This document shows, piece after piece, positions 29,634 to 39,371 of a stretch of 64,000 nt of DNA. Location of the stretch: NCBI GenBank assembly GCA_003056245.1, contig MVDH01000005.1, positions 137,513 to 201,512 of the forward strand. The letters are read 5' to 3'. Every line of letters starts with the position of its first letter. Positions within the stretch are counted from its first letter, which is position 1. Source of the stretch: Cellvibrio sp. 79 (GTDB taxonomy: Bacteria > Pseudomonadota > Gammaproteobacteria > Pseudomonadales > Cellvibrionaceae). The position numbers and the translations under genes are program-made. The notes below the pieces were generated by a model. The model did not search any database. It was not told where the DNA came from and saw only the letters and a list, made by a program, of their open reading frames with translations.

Positions 29634-30182
29634 ATCAAACGAGATAACGCTCCCGCGGCCAAAGGCAATTCTAAAAAAGCGCGGATCAACGATCAGATCG
29701 AAGCCAAACAGGTTCGTTTAATTAATGCAGAAGGTGAGCAGGTTGGTATTGTTCCCCTGAGTGATGCACTGGCTCAAGCTCAGGCTGCGACGCTGGATTT
29801 GGTGGAGATCGTTGCTGATAGCGATCCAATAGTCTGCAAGATTATGGATTACGGCAAGCATCTGTTTGAGATCAAGAAGACCAAAGCGGCTGCCAAGAAG
29901 AAACAAAAGCAGCAGCAAATCAAAGAAATGAAATTTCGCCCAGGGACGGAGGAAGCAGACTATCAGGTGAAATTGAAAGCCTTGGTTCGCTTCCTGGAGC
30001 ATGGGGACAAGGCCAAGGTAACGTTAAAGTTCCGTGGCCGCGAGCTTGCCCATCAAGAGTTGGGGATGGAAATGATGCAGCGCATCGAGAAAGACCTAGC
30101 TGAGATGGGCGCCGTAGAGCAAGCTGCCAAAATGGAAGGTAAGCAGCTCACCATGGTGCTCGCTCCCAAAAAGAGAAAATAG
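29634..30182 (+). CDS. infC: Translation initiation factor IF-3 (ATC start)
   Basis: IF-3 binds the 30S subunit and checks start codon-anticodon pairing. The protein reads [11 protein letters not shown] then [14 protein letters not shown], the conserved N-domain opening, so the gene must begin upstream of the first in-frame ATG (29844). The only plausible start is ATC at 29634, with TGGAGAT eight bases before it. That gives 182 residues, matching E. coli (180, ATT start). Rare start codons are the basis of IF-3 autoregulation: free IF-3 rejects them. Domain linker rich in Lys (about 75-95) and the C domain (VTLKFRGRE) are intact. Confidence 0.96.
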   Translation: MKRDNAPAAKGNSKKARINDQIEAKQVRLINAEGEQVGIVPLSDALAQAQAATLDLVEIVADSDPIVCKIMDYGKHLFEIKKTKAAAKKKQKQQQIKEMKFRPGTEEADYQVKLKALVRFLEHGDKAKVTLKFRGRELAHQELGMEMMQRIEKDLAEMGAVEQAAKMEGKQLTMVLAPKKRK

Positions 30183-30243
30183 TCGGGCTTTTAGCTGCCT
30201 TGATTATTTATATTATTTACCTAGATGTGTGGAGTTTTATCAC

Positions 30244-30441
30244 ATGGCAACCAAAGCTAAAGTACACAGTGGCGCGTCAAAGCGCTTCAAAAAGACTGGC
30301 GCGGGCTTCAAGTTCAAGCACGCTAACAAGAGCCACATCCTGACCAAAATGACGACCAAGCGTAAGCGCCAATTACGCGGCACTGCCATCGTTGATGCTG
30401 CCGACGTACCACGCGTAAAACGTTTGTTCCGTGCTATCTAA
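30244..30441 (+). CDS. rpmI: 50S ribosomal protein L35
   Basis: A 65-residue basic ribosomal protein. Start at ATG 30244 ([10 protein letters not shown]) rather than the frame start at 30229, in keeping with family length and a GGAG about ten bases upstream. The [11 protein letters not shown] and [10 protein letters not shown] blocks are diagnostic. It follows infC by 61 bases and is probably controlled together with rplT by L20 binding, as known in E. coli. Confidence 0.97.
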   Translation: MATKAKVHSGASKRFKKTGAGFKFKHANKSHILTKMTTKRKRQLRGTAIVDAADVPRVKRLFRAI

Positions 30442-30476
30442 TAGCGCTTTTTGAGAATTTTGTAGAGGATTGAATT

Positions 30477-30836
30477 ATGGCCCGTGTTAAGCGTGGTGTA
30501 GAGGCGCGTCGTCGTCACAAGAAAGTTTTAAAAGCTGCTAAAGGTTACTACGGTGCACGTTCGCGTACATTCCGTGTTGCCAAGCAAGCGGTTATCAAGG
30601 CCGGTCAATATGCTTACCGCGATCGTCGCGTTAAAAAGCGTAATTTCCGCGCTCTGTGGATCACTCGTATCAATGCCCAATCTCGCGCTGAAGGTTTGAC
30701 CTACAGCCAATTGATTGCTGGCTTGAAAAAGGCGAGCATCGTTCTCGATCGTCGTGTACTGGCCGATTTGGCGGTATATGACAAAGCAGCTTTTGCTGCT
30801 GTTGTTGCGAAGGCTAAATCAGCTCTGGCTGCTTAA
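30477..30836 (+). CDS. rplT: 50S ribosomal protein L20
   Basis: A 119-residue assembly protein of the large subunit, with the basic N-terminal extension ([16 protein letters not shown]) and the C-terminal globular domain. L20 is the translational repressor of the rpmI-rplT unit in E. coli. AGAGGA precedes the ATG. Two short hairpins follow the stop before pheS. Confidence 0.98.
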   Translation: MARVKRGVEARRRHKKVLKAAKGYYGARSRTFRVAKQAVIKAGQYAYRDRRVKKRNFRALWITRINAQSRAEGLTYSQLIAGLKKASIVLDRRVLADLAVYDKAAFAAVVAKAKSALAA

Positions 30837-30849
30837 TCGTCCAACAACT

Positions 30850-30912
30850 GAAAACCCGCAAGGTTTTTGTGAACGCGATGAAAGGGGAGGAGCTTTGGTT
30901 CCTCCCTTTTTT
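30850..30912 (+). terminator. Two stem-loops between rplT and pheS
   Basis: A small stem AAAACC/GGTTTT lies at about 30851-30866. A stronger one, GGGAGG/CCTCCC with flanking AAA/TTT and a T-run of seven, lies at about 30882-30912. The second is a good intrinsic terminator or attenuator before pheS. Confidence 0.7.
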
Positions 30913-30955
30913 TATGGTGGTTTTTCTATCGATTTATTGTGATTTTTATCGATAA
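30878..30955 (+). CDS. Possible Phe-rich leader peptide before pheS
   Basis: A 25-codon ORF begins at ATG 30878. It contains five Phe, one Trp and two Tyr codons, including a WFLPFF run, and ends about 57 bases before pheS. In E. coli pheST is attenuated through the Phe-rich leader pheM. Against the idea, no good SD precedes this ATG and the clearest terminator overlaps its early codons rather than following the Phe codons. An inverted repeat TATCGAT/ATCGATA (30928-30954) lies within its end. Confidence 0.25.
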   Translation: MKGEELWFLPFFMVVFLSIYCDFYR

Positions 30956-31000
30956 CGTCGCGTGTGAATAAAAAATATTTTTAATTCTTATCGAATTTAA

Positions 31001-32026
<1,026 letters not shown>

Positions 32027-32040
32027 AGTTAAATTTGATC

Positions 32041-32126
32041 GTAGCCCGTCATGTAGCGAAGCGAAATGCGGGATAAAGGTTTAAGCAGACCCAGTCCCGT
32101 ATTGTGTTGCATTTCATGCGGGCCAC
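32041..32126. repeat. REP-like inverted doublet between pheS and pheT
   Basis: The left unit GTAGCCCGTCATGTAGCG continues to GAAATGCGGG and folds back on itself through CCCG...CGGG. The right unit, in reverse complement, reads GTGGCCCGCATGAAATGC and ends ATACGGGA. Two REP-type units in opposite orientation about 20 bases apart make a REPIN-like structure. It fills almost the whole 112-base gap inside the pheST operon. Confidence 0.6.
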
Positions 32127-32138
32127 AGAGACAAGAAT

Positions 32139-34508
32139 ATGAAAATCAGTGAATCCTGGTTGCGTGAATGGGTAAATCCGGCAATTGGTACCGACGAATT
32201 GGTCGCCCAGTTAACGATGGCCGGTTTGGAAGTTGATGCTGTTGAGTCTGTCGCGGGCGACTTCAGTGGTGTAATCGTCGGCGAGATTGTTGGTTGTGAG
32301 CAACATCCGGATGCCGACAAATTACGTGTATGTCAGGTGGCAGGCCTTGAAGGTTTATCGCAAGTGGTTTGTGGTGCACCTAATGCGCGTGTTGGAATTA
32401 AAATCCCATTTGCAACTATCGGTGCAAAATTGCCCGAGTTTGATATCAAAAAAGCAAAACTGCGCGGCGTTGAATCTTTTGGAATGTTGTGCGGACAGAC
32501 AGAATTAAAAGCTGGTGATGACGATTCCGGTGTATGGGAGCTCCCTGCTGATGCTCCGGTAGGGGCTAATCTGCGCGATTATCTCGATCTGAATGATAAA
32601 CTTATCGAAGTTGATTTAACCCCAAATCGCAGTGACTGTTTGAGTGTGAAGGGTATTGCGCGCGAAGTCGGCGTATTGAATCGCGCTCCTGTAACTGCAC
32701 CTGAAATTTCTGCTGTTCCTGCATCCATTGTTGATACCTTTCCTGTGCATTTGGAAGCCGGCTATGCATGTAGCCGTTATGTCGGTCGTGTAATTCGTAA
32801 CATTGATATCACTCGCCCGAGCCCTGCCTGGTTGCAGGACAAATTGGTTCGCTCCGGTTTGCGCAGTATTGATGCGGTGGTTGATGTTACCAATTACGTT
32901 CTGATCGAATTGGGACAGCCGATGCATGCATTTGATCTATCTGCCTTGCAGGATGCAATTCATGTCCGCCTCGCGCGTCAGGGCGAACAATTAGTACTGC
33001 TCGATGGACAGGAAATAAAACTGAATGCTGACACTATGGTTATTGCTGATGAAAAAGCAGCGTTGGCTATTGCCGGCGTAATGGGGGGTAAAGCCAGTGC
33101 TGTTTCTGAAAGCACACGCGATATTTTCCTCGAAAGCGCATTTTTCAATCCGTTAGCAATTGCCGGTCGTGCGCGTTCCTATGGTTTGCATACAGACTCT
33201 TCCCATCGCTTTGAACGAGGAGTTGATTACAACCTGCAAGTAGACGCCATTGAGCGTGCAACGCAATTGTTGCTGGACATTGTTGGCGGTGAAGCCGGTC
33301 CATTAGTTCATGCAAGTAATGAACATTTGCCGCAAGAGCGCGAAGTCACATTACGCAAAGCACGCATTGTGAGTGGTTTGAGTTTGGAGATGGCCGATGA
33401 TGAGGTGGTGGATATTCTTTCCCGCCTTGGCTTGAAACTGGTATCTCAATCTGTTGCCGGTTGGACTTTTGCCGTTCCAAGCTATCGTTTTGATATTTCC
33501 ATCGAAGCTGATTTGCTGGAAGAGCTTGCGCGCGTTTATGGCTACAACCGTTTGCCAACGCGCAGTCTTGCTGCTCCATTGGACATTGAACCGCGTCCCG
33601 AAGCAAAAATGGGTCTACCTGCGTTGCGCAAGCAATTGATCGCACGTGGCTACCAGGAAGCTATTACCTACAGTTTCATCGAGCCCAAGCTATCTGCTTT
33701 GTTCGATCCGAAGATTGAGCCAGTGATTCTGCGCAACCCGATCAGTGCGGATATGGCAGCGATGCGTACCAGCTTGATACCTGGCTTGGTTAGCGTTCTG
33801 CGCAACAACCTCAATCGTCAGCAGAACCGTGTGCGTTTATTTGAATCGGGATTGCGTTTTGTGCCTTCTGCCAATGGTCTTAAACAAGAGCCAATGCTTG
33901 CCGGTTTGATTTACGGCAGCCGTACGCCAGAGTCCTGGGCGAATGTTGCTGAGGTCGTGGATTTTTTTGATCTCAAGGGCGATCTGGAATCATTGCTGGC
34001 ATTAACCGGCGATGAGTCTGCGTTCACCATCAAGCCTGGTACTCATTCCGCATTGCATCCTGGCCAAACTGCCGATATTTATCGCGATGGTGAGTGGCAG
34101 GGCGTAATAGGTGCCTTGCATCCGAGCTTGCAGCAGCAACTGGATATCCCGCAAACCGCCTATGTATTTGAAGTTCGTTTGTCGGCATTGCTGGGTGCGC
34201 GCATTCCGGCGTTTAGCGCATTGTCCAAATTCCCTGAGGTTCGTCGCGATCTTGCACTCTTGGTAGACCGTAATCTGGCGGCTGACAAACTCTTGACAGC
34301 AGTAAGAAGTCAGGCTGGGGAACACCTCACAGACTTAAAGGTCTTTGACGTTTATATGGGCAAAGGTATTGATCCACATAGAAAAAGTGTTGCAATGGGG
34401 TTGACCTTTCAGCATCCTTCACGCACTCTTAATGAAGATGAGATCAACGCCTCCATAAACTCGATTGTTCAGTATCTGGGGGCGCATTTTTCTGCCACCC
34501 TCAGATAG
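32139..34508 (+). CDS. pheT: Phenylalanyl-tRNA synthetase beta subunit
   Basis: The 789-residue beta subunit includes an EMAP/tRNA-binding OB domain (about 40-150), B1/B5 DNA-binding-like domains, the B3/B4 editing domain (about 200-400) and a C-terminal ferredoxin-like anticodon-binding domain (about 695-789, SKFPEVRRDLALLVD). Length matches E. coli PheT (795). It removes Tyr mischarged on tRNA(Phe). Transcribed with pheS and followed 12 bases later by ihfA. Confidence 0.98.
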   Translation: MKISESWLREWVNPAIGTDELVAQLTMAGLEVDAVESVAGDFSGVIVGEIVGCEQHPDADKLRVCQVAGLEGLSQVVCGAPNARVGIKIPFATIGAKLPEFDIKKAKLRGVESFGMLCGQTELKAGDDDSGVWELPADAPVGANLRDYLDLNDKLIEVDLTPNRSDCLSVKGIAREVGVLNRAPVTAPEISAVPASIVDTFPVHLEAGYACSRYVGRVIRNIDITRPSPAWLQDKLVRSGLRSIDAVVDVTNYVLIELGQPMHAFDLSALQDAIHVRLARQGEQLVLLDGQEIKLNADTMVIADEKAALAIAGVMGGKASAVSESTRDIFLESAFFNPLAIAGRARSYGLHTDSSHRFERGVDYNLQVDAIERATQLLLDIVGGEAGPLVHASNEHLPQEREVTLRKARIVSGLSLEMADDEVVDILSRLGLKLVSQSVAGWTFAVPSYRFDISIEADLLEELARVYGYNRLPTRSLAAPLDIEPRPEAKMGLPALRKQLIARGYQEAITYSFIEPKLSALFDPKIEPVILRNPISADMAAMRTSLIPGLVSVLRNNLNRQQNRVRLFESGLRFVPSANGLKQEPMLAGLIYGSRTPESWANVAEVVDFFDLKGDLESLLALTGDESAFTIKPGTHSALHPGQTADIYRDGEWQGVIGALHPSLQQQLDIPQTAYVFEVRLSALLGARIPAFSALSKFPEVRRDLALLVDRNLAADKLLTAVRSQAGEHLTDLKVFDVYMGKGIDPHRKSVAMGLTFQHPSRTLNEDEINASINSIVQYLGAHFSATLR

Positions 34509-34520
34509 GGAATAATAATT

Positions 34521-34829
34521 ATGTCGGACGGTGCTCTGACCAAAGCAGACTTGGCCGAGAAACTTTATGAGGATCTTGGCCTCAATAAACGTGAAGCGAA
34601 AGAGTTGGTGGAGCTCTTCTTTGAAGAGATTCGCCATGCTTTGGAAAATAACGAACAGGTCAAATTGTCTGGCTTTGGTAACTTTGAGTTACGCGATAAA
34701 AGCCAGCGTCCCGGGCGAAATCCCAAGACAGGCGAGGAGATTCCTATCAGCGCCCGTCGCGTGGTTACCTTTCGTCCAGGACAAAAACTTAAGGCACGAG
34801 TAGAAGCTTATGTTGGAACCGAGTCATAA
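34521..34829 (+). CDS. ihfA: Integration host factor alpha subunit
   Basis: A 102-residue DNA-bending protein of the HU/IHF family that pairs with IHF-beta. [26 protein letters not shown] opens the dimer core, and the DNA-binding arm carries [18 protein letters not shown] with its intercalating Pro. Operon position after pheT is standard. Its 3' end overlaps the merR-type gene by 20 bases. Confidence 0.98.
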   Translation: MSDGALTKADLAEKLYEDLGLNKREAKELVELFFEEIRHALENNEQVKLSGFGNFELRDKSQRPGRNPKTGEEIPISARRVVTFRPGQKLKARVEAYVGTES

Positions 34830-35169
34830 CGACGAACTTCCCGTAATTCCAGGAAAACGCTATTTCACTATTGGTGAAGTCAGTGAGTTATGTGCTGTTA
34901 AACCTCACGTATTGCGTTATTGGGAGCAGGAATTTCCCCAATTAAATCCGGTAAAGCGCCGTGGTAATCGCCGTTATTACCAGCGCCAGGATGTATTAAC
35001 CATCCGCCAAATCCGCAGTCTTTTATACGATCAGGGGTTTACTATTGGCGGTGCTCGTTTGCAGATGACCAATGAAGTGGGGCAGTCCGAATCCGGGCAA
35101 TTAAATCAGTTGGTTGTTCGTATGATCGATGATCTTGAGCACTTGCTGGATCTTCTAAAAATCAAATAA
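34810..35169 (+). CDS. MerR-family transcriptional regulator
   Basis: A 119-residue regulator with an N-terminal winged HTH ([30 protein letters not shown]) and a short C-terminal coiled coil (about residues 90-117), without the Cys of metal-sensing MerR proteins. A gene of this kind after ihfA, before a Pro tRNA, is the usual arrangement in pseudomonads and relatives; its target is not known to me. It overlaps ihfA by 20 bases in a different frame, so translation is probably coupled. Confidence 0.93.
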   Translation: MLEPSHNDELPVIPGKRYFTIGEVSELCAVKPHVLRYWEQEFPQLNPVKRRGNRRYYQRQDVLTIRQIRSLLYDQGFTIGGARLQMTNEVGQSESGQLNQLVVRMIDDLEHLLDLLKIK

Positions 35170-35320
35170 AGTTATACTAGAATCAATGCGATTTTTGCGT
35201 ATTGACTGCCTTTTATTCTTGCCAATTAAATCTGAATTCTCTGATTGCATTAGTAATAAATTAAGGTATTATGCCGAGCCTTCGCGATGCTGAATTGATT
35301 CAGTATCCGTTAGAAAAAAT

Positions 35321-35397
35321 CGGAGCGTAGCGCAGCCAGGTAGCGCACTATACTGGGGGTGTAGGGGTCGTGGGTTCAAATCCCGCCGTTCCGACCA
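35321..35397 (+). tRNA. tRNA-Pro (anticodon GGG)
   Basis: A complete 77-base cloverleaf. The acceptor stem is CGGAGCG/CGTTCCG. The D arm GCGC...GCGC contains AGCCAGGTA. The anticodon stem is CTATA/TGTAG with loop CTGGGGG, so the anticodon is GGG. The T arm is GTGGG-TTCAAAT-CCCGC, and CCA is encoded. It reads CCC and CCU codons. Confidence 0.97.
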
Positions 35398-35417
35398 TTT
35401 TTTAAACAAAGCTTTTA

Positions 35418-35457
35418 ACAAAAAAGCCCGCATTAGAAGATGCGGGCTTTTTTGTTT
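35418..35457 (+). terminator. tRNA-Pro terminator
   Basis: AAAAAAGCCCGCAT/ATGCGGGCTTTTTT, six-base loop, about 22 bases after the tRNA, with a further GTTTTT. A typical intrinsic terminator. Confidence 0.92.
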
Positions 35458-35459
35458 TT

Positions 35460-36020
35460 AAATTTCGGATTTTATTTAAATAATCCAAATAGTAATCGTA
35501 GCCACACTGCCGTTAATGAATTTGTGTGTCTTGCTGTGAGCAGCAATTTTATCTTTATTTTTCCCCGTTTTTCAATTAGCAGATAAAACACTGCTACCAA
35601 TGTAGTTCCAGTTGATCCTTCATTTTTTAAATCCAAAAATATTTGAATTTCTATTTTGCAGCAGATATGAATGTTTGTATTCAATAAAATAAAAGGAGTT
35701 TGCAGAGGCTTTTTGCCATAAATTCCATTACGTTTTGTTATTTATGGTTCCATGAATTATTTATCTATATAAAATTTAAGCATCAAGTAGATCTCATGAT
35801 GAATGTTATGTTTATTTCTGAATGATTATTGCGAATAAAGTCGGCGTGATTGAATTCATTCGAGTTGCAAAGCATTAGTGTTAGACGTATCGTTTTATCA
35901 AAAATTAGAATGACCTCCTACTACTATCGTATTTATATCTTAAATAATGAGTGCTCATACTTTTCTGCGTAAATAATTCTGTTATTGAACATATTAGATT
36001 GTTGTTTTGGAAAAGGAAAA
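35460..36020. other. AT-rich intergenic region after tRNA-Pro
   Basis: About 560 bases, noticeably richer in A and T than its surroundings. A leftward 70-codon ORF at 35472-35684 has no clear SD or recognisable family and is probably spurious. I found no integrase gene and no repeated tRNA 3' end in the window, so nothing shows an integrated element. The last part holds the promoter of the dioxygenase gene. Confidence 0.4.
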
Positions 36021-36992
36021 ATGATGAATACCTTATTTGAAGACCCTGAAGCTGTACGCGCTATACCGGAAGATACAACCAAGCTAGTTGTATTGGATGA
36101 AAGTGTTATTGAAAGAGTAGGGCGAATTGTTCTTGCTCTTAAAAATGACCAGGTTGTTTTGGTCCGGGATGTAACGCAAAAAGATGCAGATGACATCATG
36201 TTCAGTGTTGCCAGGCATTTTGGCTTGGATAATAAGTTGGAGGTGGAAGCTGGATTTGCGTCCGTTAAGGGACATCGGGAAAATGTTGGAAAATATTTTA
36301 TGACTGTCAATAAGCGCGAGGACTATCATTTTATACCCGCTCATTGTGAAGGCAGTTCGCGCATGCGAATGCAGTTAGCCTCTTTTTATGCTGTAGAGAA
36401 TACTACGGATGGTGGAGCCTCAATTCTGTTGAATATAAACGATGAAAGCGCTGAGTGGGGTGCTCTTCGTGAGTTGGTAAAAAAATGCAAGGCAGGCGAT
36501 AAAAAACTATCACCTTTTGAAATTATGAAATTAAAGATGATTCACGGTATTGAACTGCCTGACGATCTTCTGGACGAGCAGGACGTAATAATTTCAGATG
36601 GCGGCTCACCTGTTGATGGGGTGGACATTTTTAATGTTCTTGAGCAATTAAAAAAAGTTTATTCCGTTATTCTCGATCGTGATTGTTATGCCTATTGGGA
36701 TACTATAGCTAGCTATGATTTTGATTCAGGAGAAGGATATTTTGATTTGCTGAAATCATCACATATGCTGAAGGTACCTGATGGCTTACGTGATTTTACT
36801 ACGTTGGATAATGCATACGCCCGCAGGGTATGGAAATCAGGTGTTAACTATAAGTCACTATTTAAATCAAAGCTTACCCAAACGTTGATGGCGGGGGATT
36901 TAGTGTTTATGAATAACCTGTCATGGGCTCATTCTACGAGTAATTGGAGTCCTCATTCAGGGCGGCGTAAAGTATTGGCCGCGTTTGCATGA
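36021..36992 (+). CDS. TauD/TfdA- or clavaminate-synthase-like Fe/2-oxoglutarate oxygenase
   Basis: A 323-residue cytoplasmic protein. ATG 36021 (or 36024) is preferred over 35985 because GGAAAAGGAAAA lies just before it. It shows the double-stranded beta-helix pattern: HCE (in FIPAHCEGSS, near residue 108) as HxE iron ligands, and near the end SWAHSTSNW with RRKVLAAF supplying the distal His and the 2-oxoglutarate-binding Arg. The HxE form recalls clavaminate synthase. Codon and base use are more AT-rich than in neighbouring operons, and it stands alone. The substrate is unknown; similar enzymes act in natural-product or small-molecule metabolism. Confidence 0.7.
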   Translation: MMNTLFEDPEAVRAIPEDTTKLVVLDESVIERVGRIVLALKNDQVVLVRDVTQKDADDIMFSVARHFGLDNKLEVEAGFASVKGHRENVGKYFMTVNKREDYHFIPAHCEGSSRMRMQLASFYAVENTTDGGASILLNINDESAEWGALRELVKKCKAGDKKLSPFEIMKLKMIHGIELPDDLLDEQDVIISDGGSPVDGVDIFNVLEQLKKVYSVILDRDCYAYWDTIASYDFDSGEGYFDLLKSSHMLKVPDGLRDFTTLDNAYARRVWKSGVNYKSLFKSKLTQTLMAGDLVFMNNLSWAHSTSNWSPHSGRRKVLAAFA

Positions 36993-37023
36993 TAGATTCA
37001 CCAAAGAAAATTTTTTAATGCTT

Positions 37024-38061
37024 TCATAACAAAGAAGCTCCATCAGATTTTGTTAATGGGGCTTTTTTCATCTCTTGTTTTGTATTTGTTGCCCTCATTT
37101 TTTTGGCCCTGCTTTCCAGTATTAAATAAATTATTACTGCTATTCCTAGCGGTATTAGGAAATAGATAACGCGATAACCGATTAATGCTGCCAAAATAGT
37201 ACCTTTGGATAATTGATGTTGCAGCAGAGTAATAAAAATAGTTTCTAATACGCCGAGCCCAGCAGGAATATGGGTAATAACGCCGGCAATAGCGCCTATC
37301 AATAAAATTCCCAATACTGTGGGGTAGCCGACTTTTCCTTGAGGTAATAATGTAAATATTATTAGTCCCATGAGTGACCAATTTAATATAGCCAAGCCTG
37401 CCTGGAGAAATGATATGGATGATTCTGGTAAACTTAGTTTATGATGGAAAAAATTAACAGATCGCCGTTTTGCATATTTGCAAGCAACCAGATAAAAGAT
37501 AGCAACTGCAATCATTACTGCCCCAATTACTTGCAATGCAGTAGTTCCTATTTTCCAGTTATCCGGAAGGTTAATTAAGCCAAATAGAAAAATTATGCCT
37601 GCCAGAATTAAATAACCTAACCAGTTGGTTATCAGGTTCATGCTTAGGATTTTAGTGATGGTTGGTACATTCAATCCAAGGCGGGTGTAGAGTCGATAGC
37701 GTAATGCAATTCCTCCAACCCAGCTAGACAGATTCAAATTGAACGCATAACAAACAAATCCTAAAGGGATGATCTGGCGGGTAGGTATGTTATGTCCTGT
37801 ATATTTTTTTCCGATCAGATCATAGCTGGCAAAGATACAATAACTGCTGAGTGCAATCGCAATGCATAGTAACAGTGTCGATACTTTGTAAGAAATAAGG
37901 GCTTCTTTTACTTCATGCCATTCTATTTGTTTAATCAGTGTGAATAATAAAACAGGGACGAGTATGAAAAAAAATAGTGTTAATATGCGTTTTAGCCACA
38001 CTATTTTTTTATTTGGAGTTGTATTACGTTTTGTGTACATAGATGCTTCGTTTGTGGTCAT
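37024..38061 (-). CDS. ybhN: YbhN/LPG-synthase-type polytopic membrane protein
   Basis: A 345-residue inner membrane protein with about eight hydrophobic segments of the lysylphosphatidylglycerol-synthase transmembrane (UPF0104) family. SSWVGGIALRYRLY near 115 and the HIPAGLGVLE loop near 268 are the family signatures. The catalytic aminoacyl-transfer domain of MprF is absent, as in YbhN. Its ATG overlaps the clsB stop (ATGA), and the ybhP-clsB-ybhN order matches E. coli. A role in lipid flipping or handling ClsB products is plausible but unproven. Confidence 0.9.
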   Translation of the reverse strand: MTTNEASMYTKRNTTPNKKIVWLKRILTLFFFILVPVLLFTLIKQIEWHEVKEALISYKVSTLLLCIAIALSSYCIFASYDLIGKKYTGHNIPTRQIIPLGFVCYAFNLNLSSWVGGIALRYRLYTRLGLNVPTITKILSMNLITNWLGYLILAGIIFLFGLINLPDNWKIGTTALQVIGAVMIAVAIFYLVACKYAKRRSVNFFHHKLSLPESSISFLQAGLAILNWSLMGLIIFTLLPQGKVGYPTVLGILLIGAIAGVITHIPAGLGVLETIFITLLQHQLSKGTILAALIGYRVIYFLIPLGIAVIIYLILESRAKKMRATNTKQEMKKAPLTKSDGASLL

Positions 38062-39335
38062 GAAACACTTTCCTTGTCGTATGTTTTGATTGGATTATCC
38101 CCATTATTTTCTGCACTAGGTTGAGCAGTCTTTTTAGACCAAAAGCGCCGCTTTGGCAGTATGTGTTTAAATGTTGGTGCATGTGCAGGTAGCCAGCCTG
38201 CTATTGATGGGAATACTCTTAAAAAATAGAAGCTTATAAATATGAGTGGAACTCGCCACCAGTAGCCTCGTTGCGCAACGTCAAGATCAATTTTATGGCA
38301 GTGCTGTTCGATAAGCTCCTGTAAATGCGCATCAATTTTTTTATTAAAATCCCGATCCTGAATAATTACATTCGCTTCAAGGTTAAGGGAGAAGCTCAGT
38401 GGGTCCAGATTGCTTGAGCCAACGGTGGACCATTCGTCGTCCATTAATGCGATCTTTCCATGCAAGCTTCGTTGATGATATTCATAAATTTTTACGTTAG
38501 AACGCAATAAATATTTATACAACAAACGTGATAAGGCAGATACCCAAGGCATATCAGGTTGGCCTTGCATGATAAGTGTTACATCGACACCGCGCATTGT
38601 TGCGCGGCGCAATGACAATAGAAAATAGTAGCGCGGAAAAAAGTAGGCGTTCGCGATAATCAGGCGCTTTTTTGCCAGTCTGATAGCTAAAAGGTATTGT
38701 TGCTCGATATCTTTTTTGTGGGCAATGTTATCGCGCTCTACAAGTAAAACTTTTGTATCACCTGCTGGTCGAGCTGTCTCTTCTTCTACTGCTCGCAGAC
38801 GAGCTTTTTGTTCCTTTCTGTTTAACTCTTGCAATGATAACCGCAAGCAGGTTCGATAAACATCGGCCACAACCGGCCCGTGCAATTCTACGGCGTAATC
38901 TTGTTTTGCTTTTTTTCCTGCATCCATCAGATGGTCTGCGGAATAATTTATTCCACCAATAAAAGCAATTTCGCGATCTACAACTACAATTTTCCGATGT
39001 AATCGCCGGAATAAATTAAGCCTTACTCCCAGTAGTTTTGGTTGGGGATCAAAGATATGCAGCTTCACACCGCTATCCGTCATTGCTTTTACGAAATCAG
39101 TACTAAGATCCCATGTCCCATAGTCATCAACAGTAAACTCTACGCGCGCACCATTGCGTGCGGCTTTGATCAGAGCCTGCTGTAGTTGGTGGCCAACTTT
39201 ATCTTCATAAATAATGAATGTTTCCACAATAACTTCTTTTTTTGCGTTCCCAATACATTCAAATACTCGCGGATAAAATTCTTCACCGTTAATAAGCAAA
39301 TCAACTTTGTTGTTATCGCGCCAATTATTTTTCAT
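38058..39335 (-). CDS. clsB: Cardiolipin synthase B (phospholipase D family)
   Basis: A 425-residue enzyme with two PLD active-site motifs: LHRKIVVVD near 113 and LHGKIALMD near 290, each with the H-x-K-x4-D pattern. It joins phosphatidyl groups to make cardiolipin, or as reported for E. coli ClsB phosphatidylglycerol. A hydrophobic stretch near 365-385 may touch the membrane. It lies 36 bases after ybhP and overlaps ybhN, so the three form one operon. Confidence 0.94.
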   Translation of the reverse strand: MKNNWRDNNKVDLLINGEEFYPRVFECIGNAKKEVIVETFIIYEDKVGHQLQQALIKAARNGARVEFTVDDYGTWDLSTDFVKAMTDSGVKLHIFDPQPKLLGVRLNLFRRLHRKIVVVDREIAFIGGINYSADHLMDAGKKAKQDYAVELHGPVVADVYRTCLRLSLQELNRKEQKARLRAVEEETARPAGDTKVLLVERDNIAHKKDIEQQYLLAIRLAKKRLIIANAYFFPRYYFLLSLRRATMRGVDVTLIMQGQPDMPWVSALSRLLYKYLLRSNVKIYEYHQRSLHGKIALMDDEWSTVGSSNLDPLSFSLNLEANVIIQDRDFNKKIDAHLQELIEQHCHKIDLDVAQRGYWWRVPLIFISFYFLRVFPSIAGWLPAHAPTFKHILPKRRFWSKKTAQPSAENNGDNPIKTYDKESVS

Positions 39336-39371
39336 AGATATGCCCTAACTGTTAAGGATGTATTTCAGTTA

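Noticed and set aside
35321-35397. tRNA-Pro as an active phage or ICE attachment site
   Set aside because: No integrase gene and no duplicated tRNA 3' end were found in the window.
35472-35684. Leftward 70-codon ORF after tRNA-Pro
   Set aside because: In AT-rich DNA, without a clear SD, with a composition (Lys, Leu, Ile) expected by chance; left as part of the intergenic region.
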